From JACKII01 sp041687435 (GTDB lineage: Bacteria; Pseudomonadota; Alphaproteobacteria; Bin95), in assembly GCA_041687435.1 (NCBI GenBank), contig JAWLBX010000015.1:20245-84244 (forward strand): a stretch of 64,000 bases of DNA, in the 5' to 3' direction. Numbering within the stretch: the stretch's first letter is position 1; every line of letters begins with the position of its first letter. The notes below the pieces were generated by a model, which ran no database searches, had not been told where the DNA came from, and worked only from the letters and a program-made list of their open reading frames with translations. The translations under genes were made by a program, and so were the position numbers. Positions 24,445-31,736 of this stretch are shown piece by piece.

Positions 24445-25574
24445 GCACCCCTGCGGATATTCTGATTGTCGGCGGCGGCATGGCCGGCGCATCGGCCGGC
24501 TATTTCCTGGCCGAGCGCGGCCGCCGGGTGATCCTGCTGGAGCGGGAGGAGCGTTGCGGCTATCACACGACCGGCCGCTCTGCCGCGCTCTACAGCCAAG
24601 CCTATGGCAACACCGCCATCGTCGCGCTCACCATCGGAGGCGAGGATTTCTATGTAAACCCGCCTCAGGGCTTCGCCGATCATCCCTTGCTCTCCCCCCG
24701 TGGCGCGCTGTTTTTCGGCCGCGGCGACCAAGTGGCTGCCGTCAAAGCCGCGGTGGAGGAAGGCCAGGCGTTGGTCCCAAGCGTCCGCCTGCTGGATGCG
24801 GGAGAGGCCCGGCGCCTGTGCCCGGCCCTGCGCCCGGAATACGTGGCTTGCGCCGGCTTCGAGCCGAACGCCCGCGATATCGACGTCGATGCGCTGCACC
24901 AGGGCTTCCTGCGCGGGCTGCGGGCGAAGGGCGGCCAGGTCATCGTCAATGCCGCGGTGCAAGCACTGGAGCACAGTGCTGGTCAGTGGCAGGTGCGGAC
25001 CGGTGCCGGTGACTTTGCGGCACCCGTGGTGGTCAATGCCGCCGGTGCGTGGGCCGATACGATTGGGCAAATGGCCGGCTGCCGCCCAGTGGGCTGCGTT
25101 CCGAAGCGCCGCACCGCCTTTCTGTTCCAACCGCCCGAAGGCATGGATACCCATGCCTGGCCGATGGTGGTGGATGTTGAGGAGCAGTTCTACATCAAGC
25201 CGGACGCCGGCCTGCTGCTGGGCTCGCCCGCCGACGAAACACCGGTGGAGCCGCATGATGCCTTTCCCGAGGAAATGGACATCGCCATCGGCGCCGACCG
25301 CATCCAGACGGCAACCACGCTGGAAATCCGCTCCATCAAACACAGTTGGGCGGGCTTGCGCAGCTTCGTTGCGGACAAGACGCCGGTGGCCGGCTACGAC
25401 CGCCAGCAGAAAGGCTTTTTCTGGCTTTGCGGCCAGGGCGGTTATGGCATCCAGACCGCCCCCGGCCTGGGTGCCAGCGCTGCGGCCCTGATCGAGGGTG
25501 AGGATTTGCCGGAACAGGTGCGCAACCTGGGCCTAACCGCTGCCGCGCTCGCGCCGGAGCGGTTGCGCCCCTAA
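24441..25574 (+). CDS. FAD-dependent oxidoreductase (DAO family)
   Basis: A 377-residue D-amino-acid-oxidase-fold flavoprotein. The dinucleotide motif ILIVGGGMAGASAGYFLAERG is at about 7-27, followed by a Y-H-T-T-G-R-S-A-A stretch. The C-terminal GQGGYGIQTAPGLG binds the flavin. It probably oxidises an amine or hydroxyacid. The sequence resembles the solo DAO proteins next to glycine-oxidase-like enzymes, but I cannot name the substrate. It is coupled to the GST gene. Its stop codon overlaps the convergent stop of the LLM-class gene. Confidence 0.85.
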   Translation: MSTPADILIVGGGMAGASAGYFLAERGRRVILLEREERCGYHTTGRSAALYSQAYGNTAIVALTIGGEDFYVNPPQGFADHPLLSPRGALFFGRGDQVAAVKAAVEEGQALVPSVRLLDAGEARRLCPALRPEYVACAGFEPNARDIDVDALHQGFLRGLRAKGGQVIVNAAVQALEHSAGQWQVRTGAGDFAAPVVVNAAGAWADTIGQMAGCRPVGCVPKRRTAFLFQPPEGMDTHAWPMVVDVEEQFYIKPDAGLLLGSPADETPVEPHDAFPEEMDIAIGADRIQTATTLEIRSIKHSWAGLRSFVADKTPVAGYDRQQKGFFWLCGQGGYGIQTAPGLGASAAALIEGEDLPEQVRNLGLTAAALAPERLRP

Positions 25575-26509
25575 AGCTTCGGCACGATATCGCTGGCAAA
25601 ACGCTCCATCTGCTCCATCTGGGCGGCGGCGCTGTCGCCGCGATAACGCACGACGATCTTTTGGAAACCGGCGTCCAGAATGGATTTCAGGTCATCGATG
25701 ATCTGGTCTTGCGAGCCACTGCCCATATCGCGGCTGCCGAACGGCCCCTGTTTCGGCTCGCCCGGTGCGATGAATATCTTGTAGGCCAGTTGCAGGTCGT
25801 CGAACCGCCGCCCCTGTTCGTCGCAGATGCGCTTCAGCGCGGCGAGCCGCTCCGGCATCTGCTCCCGGCCCAGGGCAACCGCCAGCCAACCGTCGTTGCG
25901 GGCGACCCGGCGCAGCGCCGGATTGGACACGCCCCCGATCAGCACCGGCGGGTGCGGCTGTTGCACCGAGCCCGGCACTGAATGCACCGGGCGGAAGCTG
26001 TAGGTCTCGCCTTCATAGCCGACCCTGCCGCCGCCCGAGAGGGCCTTGAAAATCTCCAGATACTCGTCCGTTGCCTTGCCGCGCAGCGCGAAGTCCGCTG
26101 TATCCAGCACCTCGAACTCCTCACGCAGCCAGCCAACACCGGCGCCCAGCACGACGCGCCCGCCGGAAAACTGGTCGATGGTGATCAGCATGCGCGCCAG
26201 CAAAACCGGGTTGCGGTAGGGAATGATCAGGACCGCCGTTCCCAGTTTCACCCGACTGGTCGCGCCCGCCAGCACGCCCATGGCCGCGATCGGCTCCAGC
26301 AACGGGTCGGTGGTCGGGGCCGGAAAGCTGCCGTCGGCGCTGAATGGATACTGCGAGTCGAACGCCGCCGGAAACACTACATGGTCCGCCAGCCAAACCG
26401 AATCGAATCCCGCGCGCTCGGCAAATTGCGCCAGCGCGACGATGGTTTCCGGCTGGGCAAGCGGCCCGTAAATGCCGACGTCGAGGCCGAATTGGTCCAT
26501 GCTGGCCAT
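25571..26509 (-). CDS. LLM class (luciferase-like) F420/flavin-dependent oxidoreductase
   Basis: A 312-residue TIM-barrel oxidoreductase of the luciferase-like superfamily. Features are FAERAGFDSVWLADHV near 28-43, the DPLLEPIAAMGVLAGATSRVKLGTAV stretch, ITIDQFSGGRVVLGAGVGWLREEFE (cofactor region) and R-H-P-P-like H-P-P-V-L-I-G-G. Family members use either F420 or reduced FMN; the sequence does not decide. It is convergent with the FAD oxidoreductase gene. Upstream lies an AT-rich patch containing the interrupted HEPN gene. Confidence 0.83.
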   Translation of the reverse strand: MASMDQFGLDVGIYGPLAQPETIVALAQFAERAGFDSVWLADHVVFPAAFDSQYPFSADGSFPAPTTDPLLEPIAAMGVLAGATSRVKLGTAVLIIPYRNPVLLARMLITIDQFSGGRVVLGAGVGWLREEFEVLDTADFALRGKATDEYLEIFKALSGGGRVGYEGETYSFRPVHSVPGSVQQPHPPVLIGGVSNPALRRVARNDGWLAVALGREQMPERLAALKRICDEQGRRFDDLQLAYKIFIAPGEPKQGPFGSRDMGSGSQDQIIDDLKSILDAGFQKIVVRYRGDSAAAQMEQMERFASDIVPKL

Positions 26510-26564
26510 TCTATGTTCTATCCTCTTTAGGATATCATTTTAGTAATTTTATCAAAATGTTAAC

Positions 26565-27251
26565 TTAAAGTCTGCGTATTTTCATAAACTCAGGCAAAGA
26601 TTTAGGGTTTACCCTTAACCGCTTTCGCTCTTGTTCCATTCTTATCCCATCATCTATTAAATAAAGCAAGCTCTCTCCATCTGCCACAGTGACGATTTCA
26701 GAAAATGCAGTTTCAGACTGTAATAATTCACCCGATATTTTATTTAATACATCACAGATATTATTAATTGATTCATCGACTTATTTTCTGTTTATACCTG
26801 TCAAATTTTTTGCATATCCATTAATTGCAAAATTTAAATCAGTATGTGAAATTTTTTTATTGCGCCACTCTCTAGCAAACTCAGCATTCGTCAATGTATG
26901 ACCGACCAATAATTTTACATCTTTTTCTAAATCATTCCCTTTCATTATGGCTGGCAATCTTCTAATGCTAAGATTATCATGCCCTGCTGTTTTTTCTGAA
27001 TCTGTTAATTTTGCTATGTGCAAAATAATATATTCCCACATTATATCTTGTGTCATTTTAAAAAAATTACCAGTTTCCATGTTTAATAAATCCACTCTTT
27101 CTTTGCTGTGGCCGAAAAGTGTTTTGTATTCTTTCCATCTATAACAAAGAATTATCGTTTCTTGCCGAATAGCTGTATAGAGAGAACCTAGTTCCTCACC
27201 CATAACTTCAATATTACGAAGGCGAGCTTCTTCGGCGGTAATGTGTCCCAT
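26565..27251 (-). pseudogene. AbiU2-like HEPN protein gene interrupted by an in-frame TAA
   Basis: From ATG 27251 (GGAG 5-6 nt upstream) the frame encodes 156 residues resembling the HEPN_AbiU2 family. These include MGEELGSLYTAIRQE near 17-31, FFKMTQDIMWEY with IAKLTDSEKT, and the ribonuclease motif R130-N-x4-H136 in WRNKKISHTD. A TAA at 26781-26783 follows INRK. The same frame stays open for another 71 codons (VDESINNICDVL ... EFMKIRRL) to a TAA at 26565-26567. The combined 228 codons match the usual family length of about 220. A single C-to-T change (CAA to TAA) would explain the break. AbiU2-type HEPN proteins are linked to abortive infection. Composition is far more AT-rich than its surroundings, indicating acquisition. 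The first 156 residues still carry the RNase motif, so a short product could be active. Confidence 0.7.
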
Positions 27252-27320
27252 GCTTGCTCCAGAAATTCGTCAAATAGGCCCAAGGCGACTTTTGTCGAAG
27301 CACCATATCAAGCGGATGCT

Positions 27321-27896
27321 CTACACCGAATAGTCAATCATCCTGACCTCCCCTTCCGCCAAATCCAGCACCGCACACGACAACTGCCGGCCGTTGCGTT
27401 GGTCGCGGGCGTCGCCGGCGGAGCCGGGGTTGACCACCAGCACATCGCCGACGCGCTCCGCCACCTGCTGGTGGGTGTGGCCGTACAGCACGATATCGGC
27501 ATCCGCCTCGCCAAAGCGCTGCAAATCCTTGGAGCCGGGCAGGATATAGGCGCCCTGCGGCTCCCACGGGGTGGAGTGCACCATCAGGATGCGCTGGCCA
27601 TGGCGTTCCAACTCCAGGCGATAGGGTTGCGCCTCCAGCCAGGCGACCAGTTCCTGGTCCACCCAGCTTGCCGCGCGCGCCCTGGCGCCCTGGGGGCCGA
27701 GAAAGCCCCATTCGTGATTGCCGAGGATGGTCGGGATGCCATTGTCGCGCAGCCAGCCGACGACCTCGTTCGAGAAGCGGTAGTCGTAAATCGTGTCACC
27801 GAGGCAGAGCAATTCGTCCACCGCGCCCATCAGTTCGACCGCCTTCAGCAACCCGGCCATGTTGCCGTGAATGTCGGAAACAATGCCGATTCTCAC
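27321..27896 (-). CDS. YfcE/MJ0936-type metallophosphoesterase
   Basis: A 191-residue calcineurin-like phosphoesterase. All dimetal motifs are present: D-x-H in IVSDIHGN (N-terminus), GDTIYDY, GNHEWGF, a His in LMVHSTP and GHTHQQ near 150. It likely hydrolyses phosphodiesters, possibly cyclic nucleotides; small members of this family act on 2-prime,3-prime-cAMP or model diesters. The GTG start at 27896 overlaps the stop of purD (GTGA), so it is translationally coupled to purine synthesis. A longer in-frame start would lie within purD. Confidence 0.83.
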   Translation of the reverse strand: MRIGIVSDIHGNMAGLLKAVELMGAVDELLCLGDTIYDYRFSNEVVGWLRDNGIPTILGNHEWGFLGPQGARARAASWVDQELVAWLEAQPYRLELERHGQRILMVHSTPWEPQGAYILPGSKDLQRFGEADADIVLYGHTHQQVAERVGDVLVVNPGSAGDARDQRNGRQLSCAVLDLAEGEVRMIDYSV

Positions 27897-29167
27897 CCGG
27901 CCGTCTCCCGGGCGGCGATATCGCGGCGGCAAAACCCTTCCGGCCAGTCGATCCGGTCCACGGCCTCATAGGCGCGAACTGCGGCTTCCTTGATAGTGTC
28001 GCCAAGGCCGGTAATGCCCAACACCCGGCCGCCATTTGCCAGCACCCCGTCACCATCGGCCACAGTGCCCGCGTGAAATGGGATCACATCCAGCAGGCCT
28101 GCCAGACTGTCCAGCCCCCTGATCTCCGTCCCCTTGGCATAGGAGCCGGGATAGCCGTTGGCGGCCATGACAACGCATACCGCTGCCTCGTCGTACCAAC
28201 GCAAATCGAACTGATCCAGCACGCCGTCGCGGGCGGCAAACATGGCTGGAATCAGGTCCGATTGCAGGCGCGGCAGCAACACCTGCGCTTCCGGGTCGCC
28301 CAGGCGGCAATTGAATTCGATCACCTTGGGCCCGTCTGCTGTCAGCATCAGGCCGGCATACAGCACGCCTTTGTAGGGCGCGCCTTCCACGGCCATGCCC
28401 TGCACCACCGGGTCGATGATTTCGCGCATGACGCGCTCGCTCATCGCATCGTCCACCGCGGGCGCGGGCGAATAGGCGCCCATGCCGCCGGTATTGGGGC
28501 CGGTGTCGCCATCGCCGACGCGCTTGTGATCGCGGGCAGTGCCGAAGGGCAGCGCGGTCTTGCCATCCACCAGGGCGAAAAAGCTGGCTTCCTCGCCCTC
28601 CATGAACTCCTCTACAACGATTTCCTGTCCGGCCGTGCCGAATTCGCCCTTGATCATGGCAAGGTCAATGGCGGCCAGCGCCTCGGCCCGTGTTTCCGGC
28701 AGCAGAACGCCTTTGCCGCCCGCCAGCCCATCCGCTTTTACCACGACCCGGCCCGGTTGCTGCGCCACGTAAGCCTTGGCCATGACCGGATCGCGGAAAC
28801 GGCGATACCTGGCCGTCGGCACGCCGTATTTTGCGCACAGGTCTTTCATGAAGCCCTTGGACCCTTCAATCTGCGCCGCGGCGGCGCTGGGCCCAAATGC
28901 CTTGATGCCGGCCGCCTCCAGCCGGTCCACCAGACCCGCGCAGAGCGGCGCTTCCGGTCCGACTACGACCAGATCGACAGCATGCTCTTTCGCAAACGCC
29001 AGAATGCCGTCCAGGTCATCCGCCGCCAGGTCGGGCACACACGTTGCCTCTCGCGCAATGCCGGCATTGCCCGGGGCGCACCAGATCGCGTCGCACAGCG
29101 GCGATGCGGCAATGGCCCAACACAGGGCGTGCTCGCGGCCGCCGCTGCCGATAACGAGAAATTTCAC
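27893..29167 (-). CDS. purD: phosphoribosylamine-glycine ligase
   Basis: GAR synthetase, second step of de novo purine biosynthesis: it joins phosphoribosylamine and glycine using ATP. The 424-residue length is standard. ATP-grasp signatures include LVIGSGGREHALCWA at the start, VVGPEAPLCAGLVDRLEAAG, EGSKGFMKDLCAKYGVPTARY, VVKADGLAGGKGVLLP, EEFMEGEEASFFAL, NTGGMGAYSPAP and EFNCRLGDPEAQVLLPRL. The start is GTG. It is divergent from xseA across 60 bp and followed by a coupled phosphoesterase gene. Confidence 0.97.
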   Translation of the reverse strand: MKFLVIGSGGREHALCWAIAASPLCDAIWCAPGNAGIAREATCVPDLAADDLDGILAFAKEHAVDLVVVGPEAPLCAGLVDRLEAAGIKAFGPSAAAAQIEGSKGFMKDLCAKYGVPTARYRRFRDPVMAKAYVAQQPGRVVVKADGLAGGKGVLLPETRAEALAAIDLAMIKGEFGTAGQEIVVEEFMEGEEASFFALVDGKTALPFGTARDHKRVGDGDTGPNTGGMGAYSPAPAVDDAMSERVMREIIDPVVQGMAVEGAPYKGVLYAGLMLTADGPKVIEFNCRLGDPEAQVLLPRLQSDLIPAMFAARDGVLDQFDLRWYDEAAVCVVMAANGYPGSYAKGTEIRGLDSLAGLLDVIPFHAGTVADGDGVLANGGRVLGITGLGDTIKEAAVRAYEAVDRIDWPEGFCRRDIAARETAG

Positions 29168-29227
29168 GCCGAAACGCTCCGCTTAACATCTGTCACAATC
29201 GACGCCGATCTTGTAGCATCCGGCGCG

Positions 29228-30772
29228 ATGAGTACCAACCATGCACCACCGCACGCCGAACCGGGCCTTGACCTTGCGCCGCCGGACCCCGCGGCCACCA
29301 ACCAGCCCGAATTCTCCGTCAGCGAACTGGCCCGCGCCATTCGCGGCTTGTTGGAGGGGGAATTCGGCCGCGTGCGCGTGCGGGGCGAGATCACCGGCTT
29401 CAAGCGCGCCGGCTCCGGACATCTGTATTTCCGGCTGAAGGATCAGGACGCAGTGCTGGATGCGGTCTGCTGGCGCGGCGCCGCCGGCCGGCTCAATGTG
29501 GCGCCACAGGATGGGCTGGAGGTCATCGCCACCGGCAAGATCACCGGCTACCCCGGCCGCTCCACCTATCAGATCGTGATAGAGCAGATGGAGATGGCCG
29601 GCGAAGGGGCCCTGCTCAAGCTGCTGGAGGACCGGCGCAAGGCGCTGGCGGCCGAAGGCCTGTTCGCGGCCGAGCGCAAACGCCCCCTGCCCTTTCTTCC
29701 GGCCGTGATCGGCGTTGTTACCTCGCCCACCGGCGCGGTGATTCGGGATATCCTGCACAGGCTGCGCGACCGTTTTCCCCGCCGCGTGCTGGTGTGGCCC
29801 GTGGCAGTCCAGGGGGACGCCGCGGCACCACAGGTCGCCGCCGCAATCCGCGGCTTCAATGCGTTAAAGCCCGGTGATCCGGCCCTGCCACGCCCGGACG
29901 TGCTGATCGTGGCGCGCGGCGGCGGCAGCCTGGAGGATCTCTGGGCCTTCAACGAGGAAATCGTCGTCCGCGCCGCTGCCGAATCGGAAATCCCCCTGAT
30001 TTCGGCGGTTGGCCATGAGACCGACACCACTTTGATCGACCATGCGGCCGACCGGCGCGCCCCAACGCCGACCGCCGCCGCCGAACTGGCCGTGCCGGTG
30101 GTCAGCGAATTGCTGATGCGCATCGCCGACCTGGATCGCCGCCTGCTTGGTGGCGCGGTGCGCGGGCTGGAAGAGCGGCACTTGCGCCTGCAAGGCGCCG
30201 CCCGCGGCCTGCCGGCACCGGCCGACTTGGTGGAGCAGGCCGCCCAGCGCGTCGATGACCAGGCCGAGCGGCTGGCCCTCACCCTGCGCGGCTATCTCGT
30301 CAACGCGGCACAGAATGTGCGGGCCAGCGCCGCCCGCCTGCGCCACCCGCGGGAAATTCTGGCGCTGCACGGCCAGTCACTCACGGCGCAAAGCCGGGCG
30401 CTGGACCGGGCGGCGGACCAGGCCTGGCGGGGGGCAGACCATGCCCTCGCCCGCGTCGATGCCGCCCGCCGTCTGCCTCTGGCGGCCGCCCGCGCTATTG
30501 ACGACGCCGAACGGCGGCTGGAGCATACCGGCGCGCTCCTGCAATCCTATTCCTACGAGCGGGTGCTGGACCGGGGTTTCGTGCTGGTGCGCGGCCCGGA
30601 TGGGCCGGTCACCGACGCCGCCGATGCCACGCCAGGGCTGGCCGTCACCTTGCAATTCCGGGACAATCAGACCCGTGATGCCATCATTCAGGGCGAGGCC
30701 GAGCCCAAAACACCCGCCCGCAAGAAACACGCGGCCAAATCCCGCGATGGCCGGCAAGGCAGCCTGCTGTAG
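29228..30772 (+). CDS. xseA: exodeoxyribonuclease VII large subunit
   Basis: Large subunit of exonuclease VII, which degrades single-stranded DNA to oligonucleotides. The 514-residue product has the N-terminal OB domain (SVSELARAIRGLLEGEFGRVRVRGEI, then GHLYFRLKD). The catalytic domain follows with VTSPTGAVIRDILHRLRDRFP, R-G-G-G-S-L-E-D-L-W-A-F-N and AVGHETDTTLIDHAAD-RAPTPTAAAE. A long helical stretch and the YERVLDRGFVLV C-terminal motif complete it. A basic tail (TPARKKHAAKS) extends beyond the family core. Its stop is 3 bp from the end of the convergent methyltransferase gene. Confidence 0.96.
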   Translation: MSTNHAPPHAEPGLDLAPPDPAATNQPEFSVSELARAIRGLLEGEFGRVRVRGEITGFKRAGSGHLYFRLKDQDAVLDAVCWRGAAGRLNVAPQDGLEVIATGKITGYPGRSTYQIVIEQMEMAGEGALLKLLEDRRKALAAEGLFAAERKRPLPFLPAVIGVVTSPTGAVIRDILHRLRDRFPRRVLVWPVAVQGDAAAPQVAAAIRGFNALKPGDPALPRPDVLIVARGGGSLEDLWAFNEEIVVRAAAESEIPLISAVGHETDTTLIDHAADRRAPTPTAAAELAVPVVSELLMRIADLDRRLLGGAVRGLEERHLRLQGAARGLPAPADLVEQAAQRVDDQAERLALTLRGYLVNAAQNVRASAARLRHPREILALHGQSLTAQSRALDRAADQAWRGADHALARVDAARRLPLAAARAIDDAERRLEHTGALLQSYSYERVLDRGFVLVRGPDGPVTDAADATPGLAVTLQFRDNQTRDAIIQGEAEPKTPARKKHAAKSRDGRQGSLL

Positions 30773-30775
30773 GCC

Positions 30776-31267
30776 TCAGGCGGGCACCCGTTGCATGAAG
30801 TAGCGCCTTGGCTTGATCCCGTCGGGCAATGGCAGGCTTTCCCAGCCCTCGCCATTGATCGGCTGATCGGAGACAATAACGGCGCCGGGCGCGGTCAACT
30901 GGGATAGCGTATCCGCCAGGAATTGCGCCATCGCTGCGATGCTGGCGGCGTCACCCTGGCCAAAATCCGCATGCACCAGGGCAGCCTGGGCACCGATTCG
31001 CTCCGCCGCCGTGGGCAAGGTCTCGCGGAAATCTCCGAGGAACAAATCCTCGTTCGGCGGGGTGCAACTCGGGTGCGCCTGAACCAAGCGTTCGAACACA
31101 TAAATCCGCCGGTCCGGCAGCCGCTCCCGCAGGTGGTCGTAGGTGCGGCCGTTGCCAAGCCCCAACTCCAGCACGGGCCCCGGCACATCGCCGATCATCT
31201 CTGCCGCACGGTCCAGGCAGGCGCGCTGGGCCTGCATGCGGCGGATAAAGCTGTCGAGCCGGCTCAT
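30776..31267 (-). CDS. class I SAM-dependent methyltransferase (Methyltransf_17-like)
   Basis: A 163-residue methyltransferase. The SAM-binding motif I is PVLELGLGNGRTYDHLRERLP (about 30-50), followed by IYVFER (acidic end of strand 2) and a short C-terminal part. The N-terminal SRLDSFIRRMQAQRACLDRAA is characteristic of the small PF12692 family. The acceptor is unknown. The start overlaps the cyclic-nucleotide-binding gene (ATGA), so it is the last gene of a three-gene operon with that protein and the unusual ABC exporter. Confidence 0.82.
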   Translation of the reverse strand: MSRLDSFIRRMQAQRACLDRAAEMIGDVPGPVLELGLGNGRTYDHLRERLPDRRIYVFERLVQAHPSCTPPNEDLFLGDFRETLPTAAERIGAQAALVHADFGQGDAASIAAMAQFLADTLSQLTAPGAVIVSDQPINGEGWESLPLPDGIKPRRYFMQRVPA

Positions 31268-31716
31268 GCTGCATCCGCCCGCGCTTCGCGCAGGTCGGCC
31301 GTGGTTTTTTCCAGCCTTCGGGCCAGTTCCTTCATGATCTCTATTCCCATCTCCGGCACTTCGGTCACAAGCCGGAAAAAGTGATCCTTGGCAATCCTCA
31401 AGGTCGTCAGTTCGGTGGATGCCCGCACGGTTGCGGTGCGGGGGATGTCGATCAGAATGGCAATCTCGCCGACAATGTCATTGCATCCGAGTGTCGCCAC
31501 TTTCAACTCCCCTGTCGGCGTTGCGACGATCACATCGGCATTGCCTTCCAGGATGATATAGGCGGCATCGCCCAAGTCGCCCTGGCGCACCACGTCTTCA
31601 CCCGGCTGGAACACCATGCGTTCGCTGGTAAACGCCAGAAGCTTGAGACGCCTGGCCTCTATCCGCTGGAACAGAGGCAGTCGGCGCAGGGCATCCACTT
31701 CCTGTGTTAGCGACAT
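31264..31716 (-). CDS. single-domain cyclic nucleotide-binding protein
   Basis: A 150-residue protein made almost entirely of a CAP_ED/cNMP-binding beta-roll with no helix-turn-helix. The roll runs from MVFQPGEDVVRQGDLGDAAYIILEG to the phosphate-binding cassette GEIAILIDIPRTATVRA (about 86-102), whose Glu and Arg fit cAMP/cGMP contacts. It ends in a charged helix. With no output domain it probably acts by binding a partner, the adjacent ABC exporter being the obvious candidate. It lies 20 bp after the exporter gene and overlaps the methyltransferase gene by 4 bp. Confidence 0.85.
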   Translation of the reverse strand: MSLTQEVDALRRLPLFQRIEARRLKLLAFTSERMVFQPGEDVVRQGDLGDAAYIILEGNADVIVATPTGELKVATLGCNDIVGEIAILIDIPRTATVRASTELTTLRIAKDHFFRLVTEVPEMGIEIMKELARRLEKTTADLREARADAA

Positions 31717-31736
31717 CGGTTTCTCCCGTTTTCCGG

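Noticed and set aside
26689..26901. Rightward 70-codon frame inside the HEPN gene
   Set aside because: Antisense to a frame with clear HEPN motifs; AT-rich composition yields Phe/Ile-rich nonsense.
27668..30772. A very long rightward open frame (over 1000 codons) entering xseA
   Set aside because: The part before 29228 is antisense to purD and the phosphoesterase and has no family character. High GC leaves stop-free antisense frames. Only the xseA portion is real.
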